Made by a program: the position numbers and the translations under genes. Of a stretch of 64,000 bases of DNA, positions 1-9,466 are shown one piece after another. Location: NCBI GenBank assembly GCA_902362965.1, contig CABIYQ010000010.1, forward strand, positions 35,222-99,221. Direction: 5' to 3'. The stretch's first letter is position 1, and each line of letters opens with the position of its first letter. This DNA comes from Oscillospiraceae bacterium (GTDB lineage: Bacteria > Bacillota > Clostridia > Oscillospirales > Ruminococcaceae). The notes beneath the pieces are model-generated. The model did no database searches. It saw only the letters and a list, made by a program, of their open reading frames with translations, and had not been told where the DNA came from.

Positions 1-3000
1 GACTGCTCTCCCCCGGACAGTGAAATAAGATTTTTTATCACCTTTCCCGGCGGCGCTACTCTGATTTCGATCCCCGATTCCAGAACATTTTCAGGATCGG
101 TAAGTACAAGCTCTGCCTTTCCGCCTCCGAACAACTCCGTAAAAATAGACTTGAAGTTATTATTTATAATCACAAAGCTTTCCGCAAATATACGGCACAT
201 ATCTCCAGTCAAATCTTCAATAAGCTTTTCAAGGTCACGCTTGGAGGTTCTGACATCTGTAAGCTGTTCGGACAAAAACTTAAATCTTTCAGAAACTTCC
301 TTGTATTCTTCAATAGCGCCTACGTTTACATTTCCAAGAGCACGTATTTTCATTTTGATTTCATTAAGCTCTTTCTGAGCCGCCATACGGTCATTAATTT
401 TTTCAGCCGCATTTTCCGCTTCAGAACGAGTCATCTCATACACCTCGTAAAGCTGATTGATTATACTGTCATAATCACGCTGCGCAGATATTTTACGTTC
501 ATCAATTTTAGAAATCTCACCGGAATACTTTTCTTTAGCGTCATTAAGCGCCTTCATTCCGTTTCTTAAATTTGTAACATACATATCCTGTTCACGATGA
601 ATATTCTGCCATTTTTTTATATCGGTATTGCAGGTTTCAATAGTAGTTTTAACATTTTCCAGTTGCTGTTTGCGTTCTTCTATAAGTTCTTTCTTTTCTT
701 TAATAGTCTGTTCCAGGCTTTTTTCTTCTTCAGACAGTCTACCCAGATTTTCAGCCGTATCAGTCATACCGGATTTCAAGGTCTCAAGCTCTCTCTGCGA
801 AGATTCATAATCCTTAGCAAGCTCAGCAGATTTTATTTTCAGTTCTGACATTTCAGCAGAAAGAGACTCTCTGCGGTTTCTCACAGATTCCTTTCTGCCC
901 TGTTCCTTAACAAGATTTTCCTCTGCAATACGAATACGGTTTCTTATTTCTTCAAATTTCTCCTGTGCATTCTTAGCGTTTTCCAAAGCATTTTTCTTTT
1001 TCTCCTGAAGACTATTAAATCTGTTTTCAAAATCCTCAGCCTGAGAAACAGTTTGTTTTTCCAGTGCGCATACACGGGCAAGCTCAGAATCAAATCTGAT
1101 TTTATCCTGAGTCAGTACAGCCAACTCTTCCTTTATTTCCTCAGACTGCCTTGCCAGCTTTGCTGTTTCATCGGCAAGCCTCTGAGTTTTCAATTCTGCT
1201 TCCGAACGCTTTACATTCAAACTTTCTATATCCTTTTCAATACTTTCAAGCTCATTTTTACGTGAAAACACACCGGCTGAATGCACGGCAGAACCGCCTG
1301 TAAACGAACCTCCGGCATTGACGACCTGACCGTCCAGAGTTACTATTCTGAATTTATAGCCGAATTTTTTAGCGATCATTGCCGCACTGTCAATATCGTC
1401 CGCTACTGCAGTACGTCCCAGCAGAGAATTGACAATTCCTCTGTACTGCTCGTCAAATTCAACCAGTTCGTTTGCCATTGAAACAAAACCGTTTTCCGAA
1501 TAAAGACGCTGTTCATTAAGCACATTTCCTCTAACCGAAGTCATAGGCAAAAATGTGGCACGTCCCATTCTCTGTTCCTTAAGCATTCTTATACAGCGTT
1601 TTGCAGCAGTATCATCCTCAACAATTATGTTCTGCATAGCTCCGCCCAAAGCAGTTTCAATAGCGGTCGCATATTCCTGCTTTACATTAATAAGCTGAGC
1701 TACCGTTCCTCTGATTCCGCTTATTCTTCCTCCGGAGGATGCTTTTATTATCTCCCTGACGCTTTTGGCAAACCCCTCCATATTATTTTCAAGGTCGATC
1801 AGAAGTTTTTTTCTCTGTTCTTTTGATCTTATATCAAAAAGTATGTTTTCACTTTCTTTTTTGTAATCGGAAAGCTTTTTCTGCTTGTCATTATAAAGCT
1901 TTGTCAGTCCGACAAATTTGTTTCTCAATTCCTCGGACTTTTCTTTCAATACTCTTATACCGTCGGAAATCTCATCTTTCTCTTTACCGTACTGCTCTGC
2001 AAGTTCACTCAGCTGTTTCCTTTGATTTTGCAGCATTTCCAGCTGTTCGTCAGCGTCCTGTGCCGATGAATCAGAATTGCCAATTTCCGAACGAAATTCA
2101 CTGAGCTTTATATACAGATTATTTATTTCATTACCAGTCATATCAGAGCTTTTACCGATACTGTCCGCTTCACGCTGAGCTTCTTCAAAACTTTTCTTAA
2201 CTTGTTCAAGCTGCGTTTCAATACTCTCAGACTGTTTTTTTATTTCTTCAATCTGTGTTATTTTTTCTTCAATTTGTTTACTAATCTTTTCCTTATAAGC
2301 CGACTGATTCTTCTGCTGTTCCCTCACAGAAGCCAAAGAGCCTTCACTATGGGCAATATCATTTTCACATACCGCTATATCAGATTTATACTCCGATGAA
2401 AATTGTTCGGTCTGAAGGATTTTTTCTCTCAAATCTTCAATGTTTACGGTACTCTCCTGAATTTTTCTGTAACCGTCCTGAATTTTGAGTTCTTCACGCT
2501 CAATATCATTCTGTATATTTTCATATTCTGTTTTATTGATAAGCAGTGCGTTTTCAAGCTCGTCAAGCTTTGATATAAGTTCCTCCAGACGATTGACCCA
2601 AACAGAAATTTCCAGCGTCTTTTTCTGCTGGGCAAGCACAACAAACTTTTTTGCCTTTTCAGACTGAATTTTAAGAGGCACTACACGTCCTTCAAGTTCT
2701 GCTACTATATCGTTAAGCCTTAACAGATTATCCTGTGCGGCAGCAAGCTTTCTTTCCGCCTCGACTTTCTTATATCTGAACTTGGAAATACCTGCCGCTT
2801 CTTCAAATATATCACGCCGTTCATTACTCTTTGCACTGACAATTTCAGCAATTCTTCCCTGTCCTATAATCGAGTAACCGTCACGCCCCAGACCAGTATC
2901 CATAAACAACTCGTTTATATCCTTAAGACGTACGTTTTTGCCGTTTATTTTATATTCGCTTTCACCGCTTCTGTAAAGCTTTCTTGTAACGCTTACTTCG

Positions 3001-3287
3001 TCATCATCACTGTTAAGCTCCCTGTCGGAATTATCTATATTCAGCGTTACCATAGCAAAACCTACAGGTTTTCTGGCAACAGTACCGGAAAAAATAACAT
3101 CTTCCATTTTGTTTCCCCGAAGTGTTTTAGTGGATTGCTCCCCCAGAACCCATCTTACAGAATCGCCGATATTACTTTTTCCGCTGCCGTTGGGTCCTAC
3201 AACTGCTGTAAGACCCTTGTCAAAGGTAAGCTTTATTTTATCCGGAAAGGACTTAAAGCCCTGTAATTCCAATGATTTTAAATACAT
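1..3287 (-). CDS. smc: Chromosome segregation ATPase SMC (3' end outside window)
   Basis: SMC is the core ATPase of bacterial condensin; it dimerises through its hinge and, with ScpAB, organises and segregates the chromosome. The N-terminus starts MYLKSLELQGFKSF and has Walker A GPNGSGKSN at residues 31-39. Long Glu/Lys/Gln-rich coiled coils follow, and a Gly-rich hinge lies at about residues 515-670. The reading frame reaches LSGGEQ, the ABC signature, at bases 3-20, so only the last ~90-100 residues (Walker B, D-loop) lie beyond the window. The start is ATG with AGAGG 7 nt upstream. It is the downstream member of an rnc-radical SAM-smc series, 3 nt after the radical SAM stop. Confidence 0.97.
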   Translation of the reverse strand, partial: MYLKSLELQGFKSFPDKIKLTFDKGLTAVVGPNGSGKSNIGDSVRWVLGEQSTKTLRGNKMEDVIFSGTVARKPVGFAMVTLNIDNSDRELNSDDDEVSVTRKLYRSGESEYKINGKNVRLKDINELFMDTGLGRDGYSIIGQGRIAEIVSAKSNERRDIFEEAAGISKFRYKKVEAERKLAAAQDNLLRLNDIVAELEGRVVPLKIQSEKAKKFVVLAQQKKTLEISVWVNRLEELISKLDELENALLINKTEYENIQNDIEREELKIQDGYRKIQESTVNIEDLREKILQTEQFSSEYKSDIAVCENDIAHSEGSLASVREQQKNQSAYKEKISKQIEEKITQIEEIKKQSESIETQLEQVKKSFEEAQREADSIGKSSDMTGNEINNLYIKLSEFRSEIGNSDSSAQDADEQLEMLQNQRKQLSELAEQYGKEKDEISDGIRVLKEKSEELRNKFVGLTKLYNDKQKKLSDYKKESENILFDIRSKEQRKKLLIDLENNMEGFAKSVREIIKASSGGRISGIRGTVAQLINVKQEYATAIETALGGAMQNIIVEDDTAAKRCIRMLKEQRMGRATFLPMTSVRGNVLNEQRLYSENGFVSMANELVEFDEQYRGIVNSLLGRTAVADDIDSAAMIAKKFGYKFRIVTLDGQVVNAGGSFTGGSAVHSAGVFSRKNELESIEKDIESLNVKRSEAELKTQRLADETAKLARQSEEIKEELAVLTQDKIRFDSELARVCALEKQTVSQAEDFENRFNSLQEKKKNALENAKNAQEKFEEIRNRIRIAEENLVKEQGRKESVRNRRESLSAEMSELKIKSAELAKDYESSQRELETLKSGMTDTAENLGRLSEEEKSLEQTIKEKKELIEERKQQLENVKTTIETCNTDIKKWQNIHREQDMYVTNLRNGMKALNDAKEKYSGEISKIDERKISAQRDYDSIINQLYEVYEMTRSEAENAAEKINDRMAAQKELNEIKMKIRALGNVNVGAIEEYKEVSERFKFLSEQLTDVRTSKRDLEKLIEDLTGDMCRIFAESFVIINNNFKSIFTELFGGGKAELVLTDPENVLESGIEIRVAPPGKVIKNLISLSGGEQ

Positions 3288-3290
3288 ATG

Positions 3291-4319
3291 TCAACCTCTG
3301 ATTTCACACTGATATTTCGGGATATCTTCATCTCCCACTACTTTTATATCTACATTATTTTGTTTTCTGAAATATTCTATATTTGACTTTTTATGCCCCA
3401 GCGCTTTGCTTATACATGACGGATTCACTGCAAAGGTCACTTGACTGAATCGGCATTTCATTACTTTTACTATACTGTTATTATAACCTTCAGCAATGAT
3501 TTTTTCCATTTTTCTCCGATAAATCCTGCTCTCACTAAGTTCTTTAAACGCCGGATGATAAAATCCTGAAATCATATCACCCTCTACCCCGTCAGACGCA
3601 TGAAGTCCGCACTTTATAACATCAATGCCCTGCATATGAAATTCCTCAAGCATATTACTGCAAAGCTCAACAACCGTATCAAAAGACATTAATTTATACT
3701 TTCCGCTTTCATAAAGTTCTGCAAGCTTAGTTCCCTTCAGTACAACGACCGGATAAATTCTGACTGTATCGGGACAGATTTCAATAATACTTTCCATAGT
3801 TTTAAGTTCGTCATTAACACTGCTTTTATAAAGACCAACCATCATCTGAAGTCCCAGCTCAAAGCCGTATTCACGAATAAGAACCGACGCTCTATAAACG
3901 TCCTCAGCCGTGTGACCTCTTTCATTTGCCTTAAGAACATGATTTGCCATACTCTGAGCACCAAGTTCTATTGATGTCACACCGTATGATTTTAAAATAT
4001 CAAGAATTTCCCTATCTATAAAATCAGGACGTGTGGAGATTCTTATTCCCTTAAAACCGTATTCACCCAAATAGCATTTTGCAGCGTCAAGTAGAGAAAC
4101 CATATAATCTCTGTCAATTGCAGTAAAGCTGCCGCCGAAAAAAGCAATCTCACTGTTTTCCTTATCCTTTACCTCTGTTACAGCCTGACGGCATATCCGA
4201 TGTACATCATTTGCTTTCGGAGCATATGACTGACCGCTTATTGTTTTTTGATTACAGAAGCTGCACTGATGAGGACAGCCTGCATGGGGTACAAAAATAG
4301 AAATATTACAATGACTCAT
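3291..4319 (-). CDS. Elp3-like radical SAM protein
   Basis: A 342-residue radical SAM enzyme of the bacterial Elp3-like group often found between rnc and smc in clostridia. The cluster motif is C15-x3-C19-x2-C22 (GCPHQCSFC), followed by FFGGSFTAID near residues 61-69, typical of the Elp3/oxygen-independent coproporphyrinogen oxidase-like barrel. No acetyltransferase domain follows, so a tRNA-modifying role like that of full Elp3 is not supported. A longer reading (to 4382) exists, but the ATG at 4319 starts directly before the conserved N-terminus and overlaps the rnc stop by 14 nt, which fits translational coupling. Substrate unknown. Confidence 0.85.
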   Translation of the reverse strand: MSHCNISIFVPHAGCPHQCSFCNQKTISGQSYAPKANDVHRICRQAVTEVKDKENSEIAFFGGSFTAIDRDYMVSLLDAAKCYLGEYGFKGIRISTRPDFIDREILDILKSYGVTSIELGAQSMANHVLKANERGHTAEDVYRASVLIREYGFELGLQMMVGLYKSSVNDELKTMESIIEICPDTVRIYPVVVLKGTKLAELYESGKYKLMSFDTVVELCSNMLEEFHMQGIDVIKCGLHASDGVEGDMISGFYHPAFKELSESRIYRRKMEKIIAEGYNNSIVKVMKCRFSQVTFAVNPSCISKALGHKKSNIEYFRKQNNVDIKVVGDEDIPKYQCEIRG

Positions 4320-5010
4320 AACCCATAAGCTCCAGAGCTTCCTTTGCAGCCATCTGCTCAGCTTCCTTTTTGCTTCTTCCAATGCCCGTTCCTATAACGT
4401 TTGAATTAAGGCGTACCTGAACTTTAAACGCCTTATTATGATCCGGTCCGGACTGTCCTACAAGCTTATATTCAACCTTTTCCTCAGGATTTTTCTGTAT
4501 AATTTCCTGTAAAATAGTTTTATGATCACTGAAAGATACTGGTTTACGGTCATCAATATCCTTAGGAATAAACTTTAAAATATGTCTTCTTGCCGCTTCA
4601 AGACCCCCGTCAAGAAAAACCGCCGCTATTACCGCTTCAAAAGCGTCCGCAAGAATAGAAACTCTTTCACGTCCGCCGGTATTTTCCTCGCCTTTTCCCA
4701 GAAGAATATGCTCTCCTAGATCTATCTGCTTAGCAAATTCATAAAGTGATTTTTCACATACCAGCGACGCTCTTATTTTTGTAAGCTCTCCTTCCGGAAG
4801 ATGCGTAAAATGTTCAAACAAATACTGTGAAACAACAATTGATAAAACGCTGTCCCCCAAAAATTCAAGACGTTCATTGCTATTTCTTCCTTTTCTTTTT
4901 TCATTTGCATAAGAAGAATGAGATAAAGCTTCTATAAGCAATTCCTTATCATTAAAATAATATCTGATTTTTCCTTGAAATTCTTCCAAATTTTTGTCTA
5001 AATTTTCCAT
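4306..5010 (-). CDS. rnc: Ribonuclease III
   Basis: Double-strand-specific endoribonuclease that processes rRNA precursors and structured mRNAs. The catalytic signature NERLEFLGDS lies at residues 45-54, with the second acidic cluster in ADAFEAVIAAVFLDGG near 120-136. A C-terminal double-stranded RNA-binding domain occupies about 155-232 (ending KKEAEQMAAKEALELMG). The length of 234 residues is normal. The start ATG has AGAGG about 9 nt upstream. It lies 16 nt after plsX in the same direction and overlaps the following radical SAM gene. Confidence 0.97.
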   Translation of the reverse strand: MENLDKNLEEFQGKIRYYFNDKELLIEALSHSSYANEKRKGRNSNERLEFLGDSVLSIVVSQYLFEHFTHLPEGELTKIRASLVCEKSLYEFAKQIDLGEHILLGKGEENTGGRERVSILADAFEAVIAAVFLDGGLEAARRHILKFIPKDIDDRKPVSFSDHKTILQEIIQKNPEEKVEYKLVGQSGPDHNKAFKVQVRLNSNVIGTGIGRSKKEAEQMAAKEALELMGYESL

Positions 5011-5026
5011 ATCACTTTTCCTCTGT

Positions 5027-6013
5027 TTACTTTTTTATGGATTTAACGATGGTTTCCGTAACACCGCCGTCAACACAATTTTTAGCCTGTCTGACAGCAT
5101 TATAAAAAGCCTTGGCGTCAGAGCTTCCGTGAGCCTTTATAACAGGTTTTGATATTCCCATTAAAACTGCTCCGCCCTCTTCGGTGTAATCCATACGTTT
5201 TTTGAATTTTTTTATTTTACCCATAACCATAAGAGCAGAAAGCTTTGACAAAATTCCTCCGGAAAAAATACTTTTCAGCTCTCCGGAAAAAAACGAACCC
5301 ATTCCCTCATATAACTTCAGCGCTACATTACCAGTAAAACCGTCGGATACTGCAACGTCAAAATCACCCTTTGGCAGATCTCTGGCTTCAAGGTTTCCGC
5401 AGAAATTAACAGGAGCATTTTCAAGAAGCTTGTATGCTTCAATCTCCAGTTCACGTCCCTTAGTATCTTCTGCACCCACATTTATAAGACCTACCTTGGG
5501 TTTTTTTATACCTTTTACCTTTTCCATATATGCAGACGCCATTAAAGCAAATTGCACCAGCATTTCGGGTCGGCAGTCAATATTCGCTCCTCCGTCCACC
5601 AGCATAACATGTCCCCTTGCCGTAGGCAGAATAGGCGCAAGCACAGCTCTTTTTATACCTTTGATTCTTTTGGCTATAAATGTAGAACCGACTACCAGCG
5701 CTCCGGTACTTCCTGCACACACAAATGCATCTCCCTTGTCCTCGCTTAACAATTTCAGCCCTACAGCCATTGAGCAACCATTACGGCTTTTTAAAATCTC
5801 AGACGGTTCCTCATGAATATCAATTACTGAATCCGAATGCTCTATTATCATGCCGCTTATATCAATTCCATTATCCGCAGCAGTCTTGGCAATTATATTT
5901 TTGTTTCCTGTAAGTGTTATATCAATTCCAAGTTTTTCCTGTGCCATACGGCAGCCTTTAATTACTTCCAGAGGAGCATTATCTCCCCCGAAAGCGTCTA
6001 CAATTATATTCAT
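5027..6013 (-). CDS. plsX: Phosphate acyltransferase PlsX
   Basis: PlsX converts acyl-ACP and phosphate to acyl-phosphate, the acyl donor for PlsY in phospholipid synthesis. The N-terminus MNIIVDAFGGDNAP and the motifs SDGFTGNVALKLYEG and LPTARGHVMLVDGGAN are family hallmarks; 328 residues is normal. A TTG three codons earlier is possible, but the ATG at 6013 matches the family start and has AAAGG 9 nt upstream. It begins 6 nt beyond the trmFO stop and probably shares its transcript. Confidence 0.96.
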   Translation of the reverse strand: MNIIVDAFGGDNAPLEVIKGCRMAQEKLGIDITLTGNKNIIAKTAADNGIDISGMIIEHSDSVIDIHEEPSEILKSRNGCSMAVGLKLLSEDKGDAFVCAGSTGALVVGSTFIAKRIKGIKRAVLAPILPTARGHVMLVDGGANIDCRPEMLVQFALMASAYMEKVKGIKKPKVGLINVGAEDTKGRELEIEAYKLLENAPVNFCGNLEARDLPKGDFDVAVSDGFTGNVALKLYEGMGSFFSGELKSIFSGGILSKLSALMVMGKIKKFKKRMDYTEEGGAVLMGISKPVIKAHGSSDAKAFYNAVRQAKNCVDGGVTETIVKSIKK

Positions 6014-6018
6014 ATACG

Positions 6019-7323
6019 TCAACCTTTTTTATTTACTGTACGTTCCAGAGCGTCTATCGCACGGTCCGCATAAGCTTTATATTTTAATTTTTTATCCTTT
6101 ATTCTTTCCGGAAGATCAGGCAAAATACCCATATTACAACCCATCGGCTGAAAGTCACCGCTGCACCCTCCGCTGATATATGCAGTCAATGCGCCGATCA
6201 TAGTTTCAGGAGGAAGTATCAGCGACTGTTCGCTGTTTAAATACCTTGCCATATTGATCCCCGCCATTATTCCGCTTGCCGCAGATTCAATATATCCTTC
6301 AACACCGGTAATTTGTCCGGCAAAAAATATATCCGGGTCACTTTTCAGGCTGTATGATGGTTTCAACAGTCTTGGACTGTCAATAAACGAATTACGATGC
6401 ATAACCCCATATCTTACAAACTCAGCATTATCCAGACCTGTGATCATTGAAAACACTCTCTTCTGCTCACCGAATTTCAGGTTTGTCTGAAATCCTACAA
6501 GATTATACATAGTCCCTTCTGCATTTTCTTTTCTCAGCTGAACCACGGCATAAGGGCGCTTTCCTGTACGCTTGTCGATCAGTCCCACTGGCTTTAACGG
6601 ACCGAAACGCATGGTATCCTCGCCTCTTTTGGCAAGTACCTCCACAGGCATACAGCCCTCATACACCTTGAAATCTCTTTTGTCAAATTCTTTTAAAGGT
6701 GCGGATTCAGCAGAAATCAACGCATTATAAAAAGCAAGATATTCTTCCTTGTTCATGGGACAATTTATATAGTCTGCGTCCCCTCTGTCATAGCGTGATG
6801 CAAAGAATACCTTTTCCATATCAAGACTTTCAAACGTCACGATAGGAGCGGCTGCATCAAAGAAGCTGAGATAATTGCCGCATTTTTCACGTATGCTTTC
6901 TGCAAGCTCTCCGAAAGTAAGCGGACCGGTAGCTATAATAACTGGTCCGTCCGGAATTTCGGTTACTTCCTCATCAATTATTTCTATAAGCGGATTCTGT
7001 TTTATCTTTTCAGTAACTGCATCGGAGAATTTCTCTCTGTCAACTGCCAGCGCCCCTCCTGCCTCAACGGCATTTTCCTTTGCGCATGGTACGATCAATG
7101 AACCCAGAATTTCCATTTCTTCTTTGAGAAGTCCGGCAGCCGAATCGTGTCTGGACGCTTTCAGGGAATTGGAGCATACAAGCTCTGCCAAACCGGAATA
7201 ATGGTGCGCAGGCGTATATTTATGAGGTTTCATTTCATATATATAGGACTTTATTCCTGCACTGGCCAGCTGCCATGCCGCTTCACAACCGGCAAGTCCT
7301 CCGCCGATAATTTTAACTGTCAT
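6019..7323 (-). CDS. trmFO: tRNA (uracil-54-C5)-methyltransferase, folate-dependent TrmFO
   Basis: TrmFO makes ribothymidine at position 54 of the tRNA T-loop using methylene-tetrahydrofolate and FAD. An FAD-binding Rossmann motif (IIGGGLAGCEAAW) opens the protein. The family motifs CSNSLK, FASRYDRGDADYINCPM and GGCSGDFQPMGCNMG follow in order. Its 434 residues match the family. The ATG overlaps the topA stop as ATGA, so the pair is translationally coupled; the topA-trmFO adjacency is a common Firmicutes arrangement. Confidence 0.96.
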   Translation of the reverse strand: MTVKIIGGGLAGCEAAWQLASAGIKSYIYEMKPHKYTPAHHYSGLAELVCSNSLKASRHDSAAGLLKEEMEILGSLIVPCAKENAVEAGGALAVDREKFSDAVTEKIKQNPLIEIIDEEVTEIPDGPVIIATGPLTFGELAESIREKCGNYLSFFDAAAPIVTFESLDMEKVFFASRYDRGDADYINCPMNKEEYLAFYNALISAESAPLKEFDKRDFKVYEGCMPVEVLAKRGEDTMRFGPLKPVGLIDKRTGKRPYAVVQLRKENAEGTMYNLVGFQTNLKFGEQKRVFSMITGLDNAEFVRYGVMHRNSFIDSPRLLKPSYSLKSDPDIFFAGQITGVEGYIESAASGIMAGINMARYLNSEQSLILPPETMIGALTAYISGGCSGDFQPMGCNMGILPDLPERIKDKKLKYKAYADRAIDALERTVNKKG

Positions 7324-9398
7324 CAAAGATTCCTTTCGTAACCGCAGTCAGGCTTTTCACATAAAAGCTTTCCGGATTTTCCGCCTTTTTTGAAAAGTGT
7401 GCTTCCGCACTTCGGACACTTATCTTCAACCGGAGCGTTCCATGTCATAAAATTACAGTCCGGATATCCGTCGCAGCCATAAAAATTTCTTCCTTTTTTA
7501 GACTTTTTAAGAACAATCTTACTGCCGCATAGAGGACATGTACCCTTTGTTGCCTGAACGATTTTTTTAGTATTTTTACATTCAGGAAATCCAGGACATG
7601 CAAGAAACTTACCGAAACGTCCGATTTTAATTACCATTTTTCTTCCGCAGAGGTCGCATTCAACGTCTGTTTCCTCGTCAGGTACCTTAACTCTTTTGCC
7701 CTCCATAGCTTTTTCAGCCTTTGTAAGCACCTTGTCAAAGTCCTTATAAAATACGTCCAGAGTATCCACCCAGTTGGTTTCTCCTCTTTCAACCCCGTCA
7801 AGATCGCTTTCCATTTTAGCAGTAAATTTAGCGTCCACAATATGCTTGAAGTGATCCTTCATAAGATCAGTCGTAACTTCACCTAATGCCGTAGGTCTAA
7901 GCTGCTTACCGTCACGTTCAACATACATACGTGAAATAATTGTTGATATAGTAGGAGCATAGGTACTAGGTCTGCCTATACCGTTTTCTTCCATAGTTTT
8001 AATTAGAGAAGCTTCTGTAAATCTTGAAGGAGGCTGTGTAAAATGTTGATTTCCCAGAATTTCTTTCAATTTCAAGATATCTTCCTTATTTATCGGGGGC
8101 AGCATTTTATTGTTTTCTTCTTCACTGTCCTTCTTTTCTTCATACAGCTTTGTAAAACCGTCAAATTTAACGGAATAACCGGACGCTTTAAAGGTACAGC
8201 CTTCTGCTTCAATCGTTACCGACACTGTATCAAGAAGAGCATTTGCCATTTGGCTTGCAATAAATCTTTCCCAGATAAGCTTATATATCTTAAATTGGTC
8301 GGTAGTAAGACTTGCCTTGACTCTGTCCGGCGTAAGCTCCGGCAGAGACGGACGTATAGCTTCATGTGCGTCCTGAGCATTTTTCTTTGATTTAAATACC
8401 CTTGGAGACGGCGGTAGATATTCCTTGCCGTAAATTTCTTCTATGCATTTAGCGGCTGCATCTCTTGCTTCATCAGAAATTCTAAGACTGTCTGTTCTCA
8501 TATAGGTTATGAGACCCACAGCGCCCATTCCCTCAATTTCAACGCCTTCATACAGCTCCTGAGCGGCTTTCATAGTTCTCTTAGCCTGAAATCCCATTCG
8601 CTTAGACGCTTCCTGCTGTAAAGTAGAAGTAATAAACGGCGGCGCAGGCTGTTTTCTTGTAACTCTCTTTTTAACATCAGTAACAGTATATACTGCGTTT
8701 TCCAGTCTTTTTAAAACCTCGTCAGTTTGCTCTTTATTTGCAAGTTCTGCTTTTTTACCGTCAATTGCAGAAAGCTTTGCGGCAAAAACCTTACGGCTGG
8801 ACGGCGCTGTAAATTTAGCGTCAATACTCCAGTATTCCTGAGGAACAAATTCCTTTACTTCCTTTTCCCTGTCTACTATAAGACGTACCGCTACCGACTG
8901 AACACGTCCGGCAGAAAGTCCTCTCTTAACCTTTTTCCACAGAAACGGACTAAGCTTATATCCCACTATTCTGTCAAGAATACGTCTTGCCTGCTGTGCG
9001 TTAACAAGGTCAAGGTCTATTTTATGAGGATTGCTCATTCCTGCCTTTACACCGGATTTTGTAATCTCATTAAATTCCACTCTGTTATTATCGTTAATAT
9101 CCAGACCCAGCATATTTGATATATGCCATGAAATAGCCTCTCCTTCTCGGTCCGGGTCAGTTGCAAGGTAAACATGTTCGCTTTTTTTAGCGTACTTCTT
9201 CAATTCCTTAATAACGTCCTCTTTGCCCTTCATGTCCACATACTGGGGTTCAAAATTATTTTCAAAGTCTATACCCATTTTGGATTTAGGCAAATCCCGT
9301 ACATGTCCCATTGAAGCAACAACTTCATAATTTCCGCCAAGATATTTTTTTATTGTCTTTGCCTTGGCAGGAGACTCAACTATTACTAAATCTGACAT
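7323..9398 (-). CDS. topA: DNA topoisomerase I
   Basis: Type IA topoisomerase that relaxes negative supercoils. The Toprim domain has DPDREGE at residues 82-88, and the catalytic tyrosine is Y299 in GLITYMRTDS. Three C-terminal zinc ribbons are visible, each with paired Cys-x2-Cys motifs (CDLCG, CPLCG, CPKCG). The 691-residue length is normal. An in-frame TAA lies just upstream, so the ATG at 9398 is the only standard start, yet no Shine-Dalgarno sits within 12 nt. The AAAGGAG (9436-9442) is separated from the ATG by a hairpin; see the regulatory entry. Confidence 0.97.
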   Translation of the reverse strand: MSDLVIVESPAKAKTIKKYLGGNYEVVASMGHVRDLPKSKMGIDFENNFEPQYVDMKGKEDVIKELKKYAKKSEHVYLATDPDREGEAISWHISNMLGLDINDNNRVEFNEITKSGVKAGMSNPHKIDLDLVNAQQARRILDRIVGYKLSPFLWKKVKRGLSAGRVQSVAVRLIVDREKEVKEFVPQEYWSIDAKFTAPSSRKVFAAKLSAIDGKKAELANKEQTDEVLKRLENAVYTVTDVKKRVTRKQPAPPFITSTLQQEASKRMGFQAKRTMKAAQELYEGVEIEGMGAVGLITYMRTDSLRISDEARDAAAKCIEEIYGKEYLPPSPRVFKSKKNAQDAHEAIRPSLPELTPDRVKASLTTDQFKIYKLIWERFIASQMANALLDTVSVTIEAEGCTFKASGYSVKFDGFTKLYEEKKDSEEENNKMLPPINKEDILKLKEILGNQHFTQPPSRFTEASLIKTMEENGIGRPSTYAPTISTIISRMYVERDGKQLRPTALGEVTTDLMKDHFKHIVDAKFTAKMESDLDGVERGETNWVDTLDVFYKDFDKVLTKAEKAMEGKRVKVPDEETDVECDLCGRKMVIKIGRFGKFLACPGFPECKNTKKIVQATKGTCPLCGSKIVLKKSKKGRNFYGCDGYPDCNFMTWNAPVEDKCPKCGSTLFKKGGKSGKLLCEKPDCGYERNL

Positions 9399-9442
9399 AT
9401 CTATATAATATTTTTCCGTAAATTACGAAAAAAATCTCCTTT
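9396..9442 (-). promoter_or_regulatory. topA translation start with hairpin between Shine-Dalgarno and ATG
   Basis: Reading the minus strand: AAAGGAG (9442-9436), two bases, a hairpin at 9433-9411 (about 10 bp, one G-U, 3-nt loop), 12 bases, then ATG (9398-9396). The linear gap of 37 nt is too long for normal initiation; folding the hairpin leaves about 14 nt. The same layout precedes fhs and the DUF368 gene. Confidence 0.55.
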
Positions 9443-9466
9443 CTTAAAAATTCTCACTGAAAGCTT

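Noticed and set aside
5202..5816. A 204-codon open frame on the plus strand inside plsX
   Set aside because: It is the antisense shadow of a strongly conserved gene and shows no family pattern or ribosome site.
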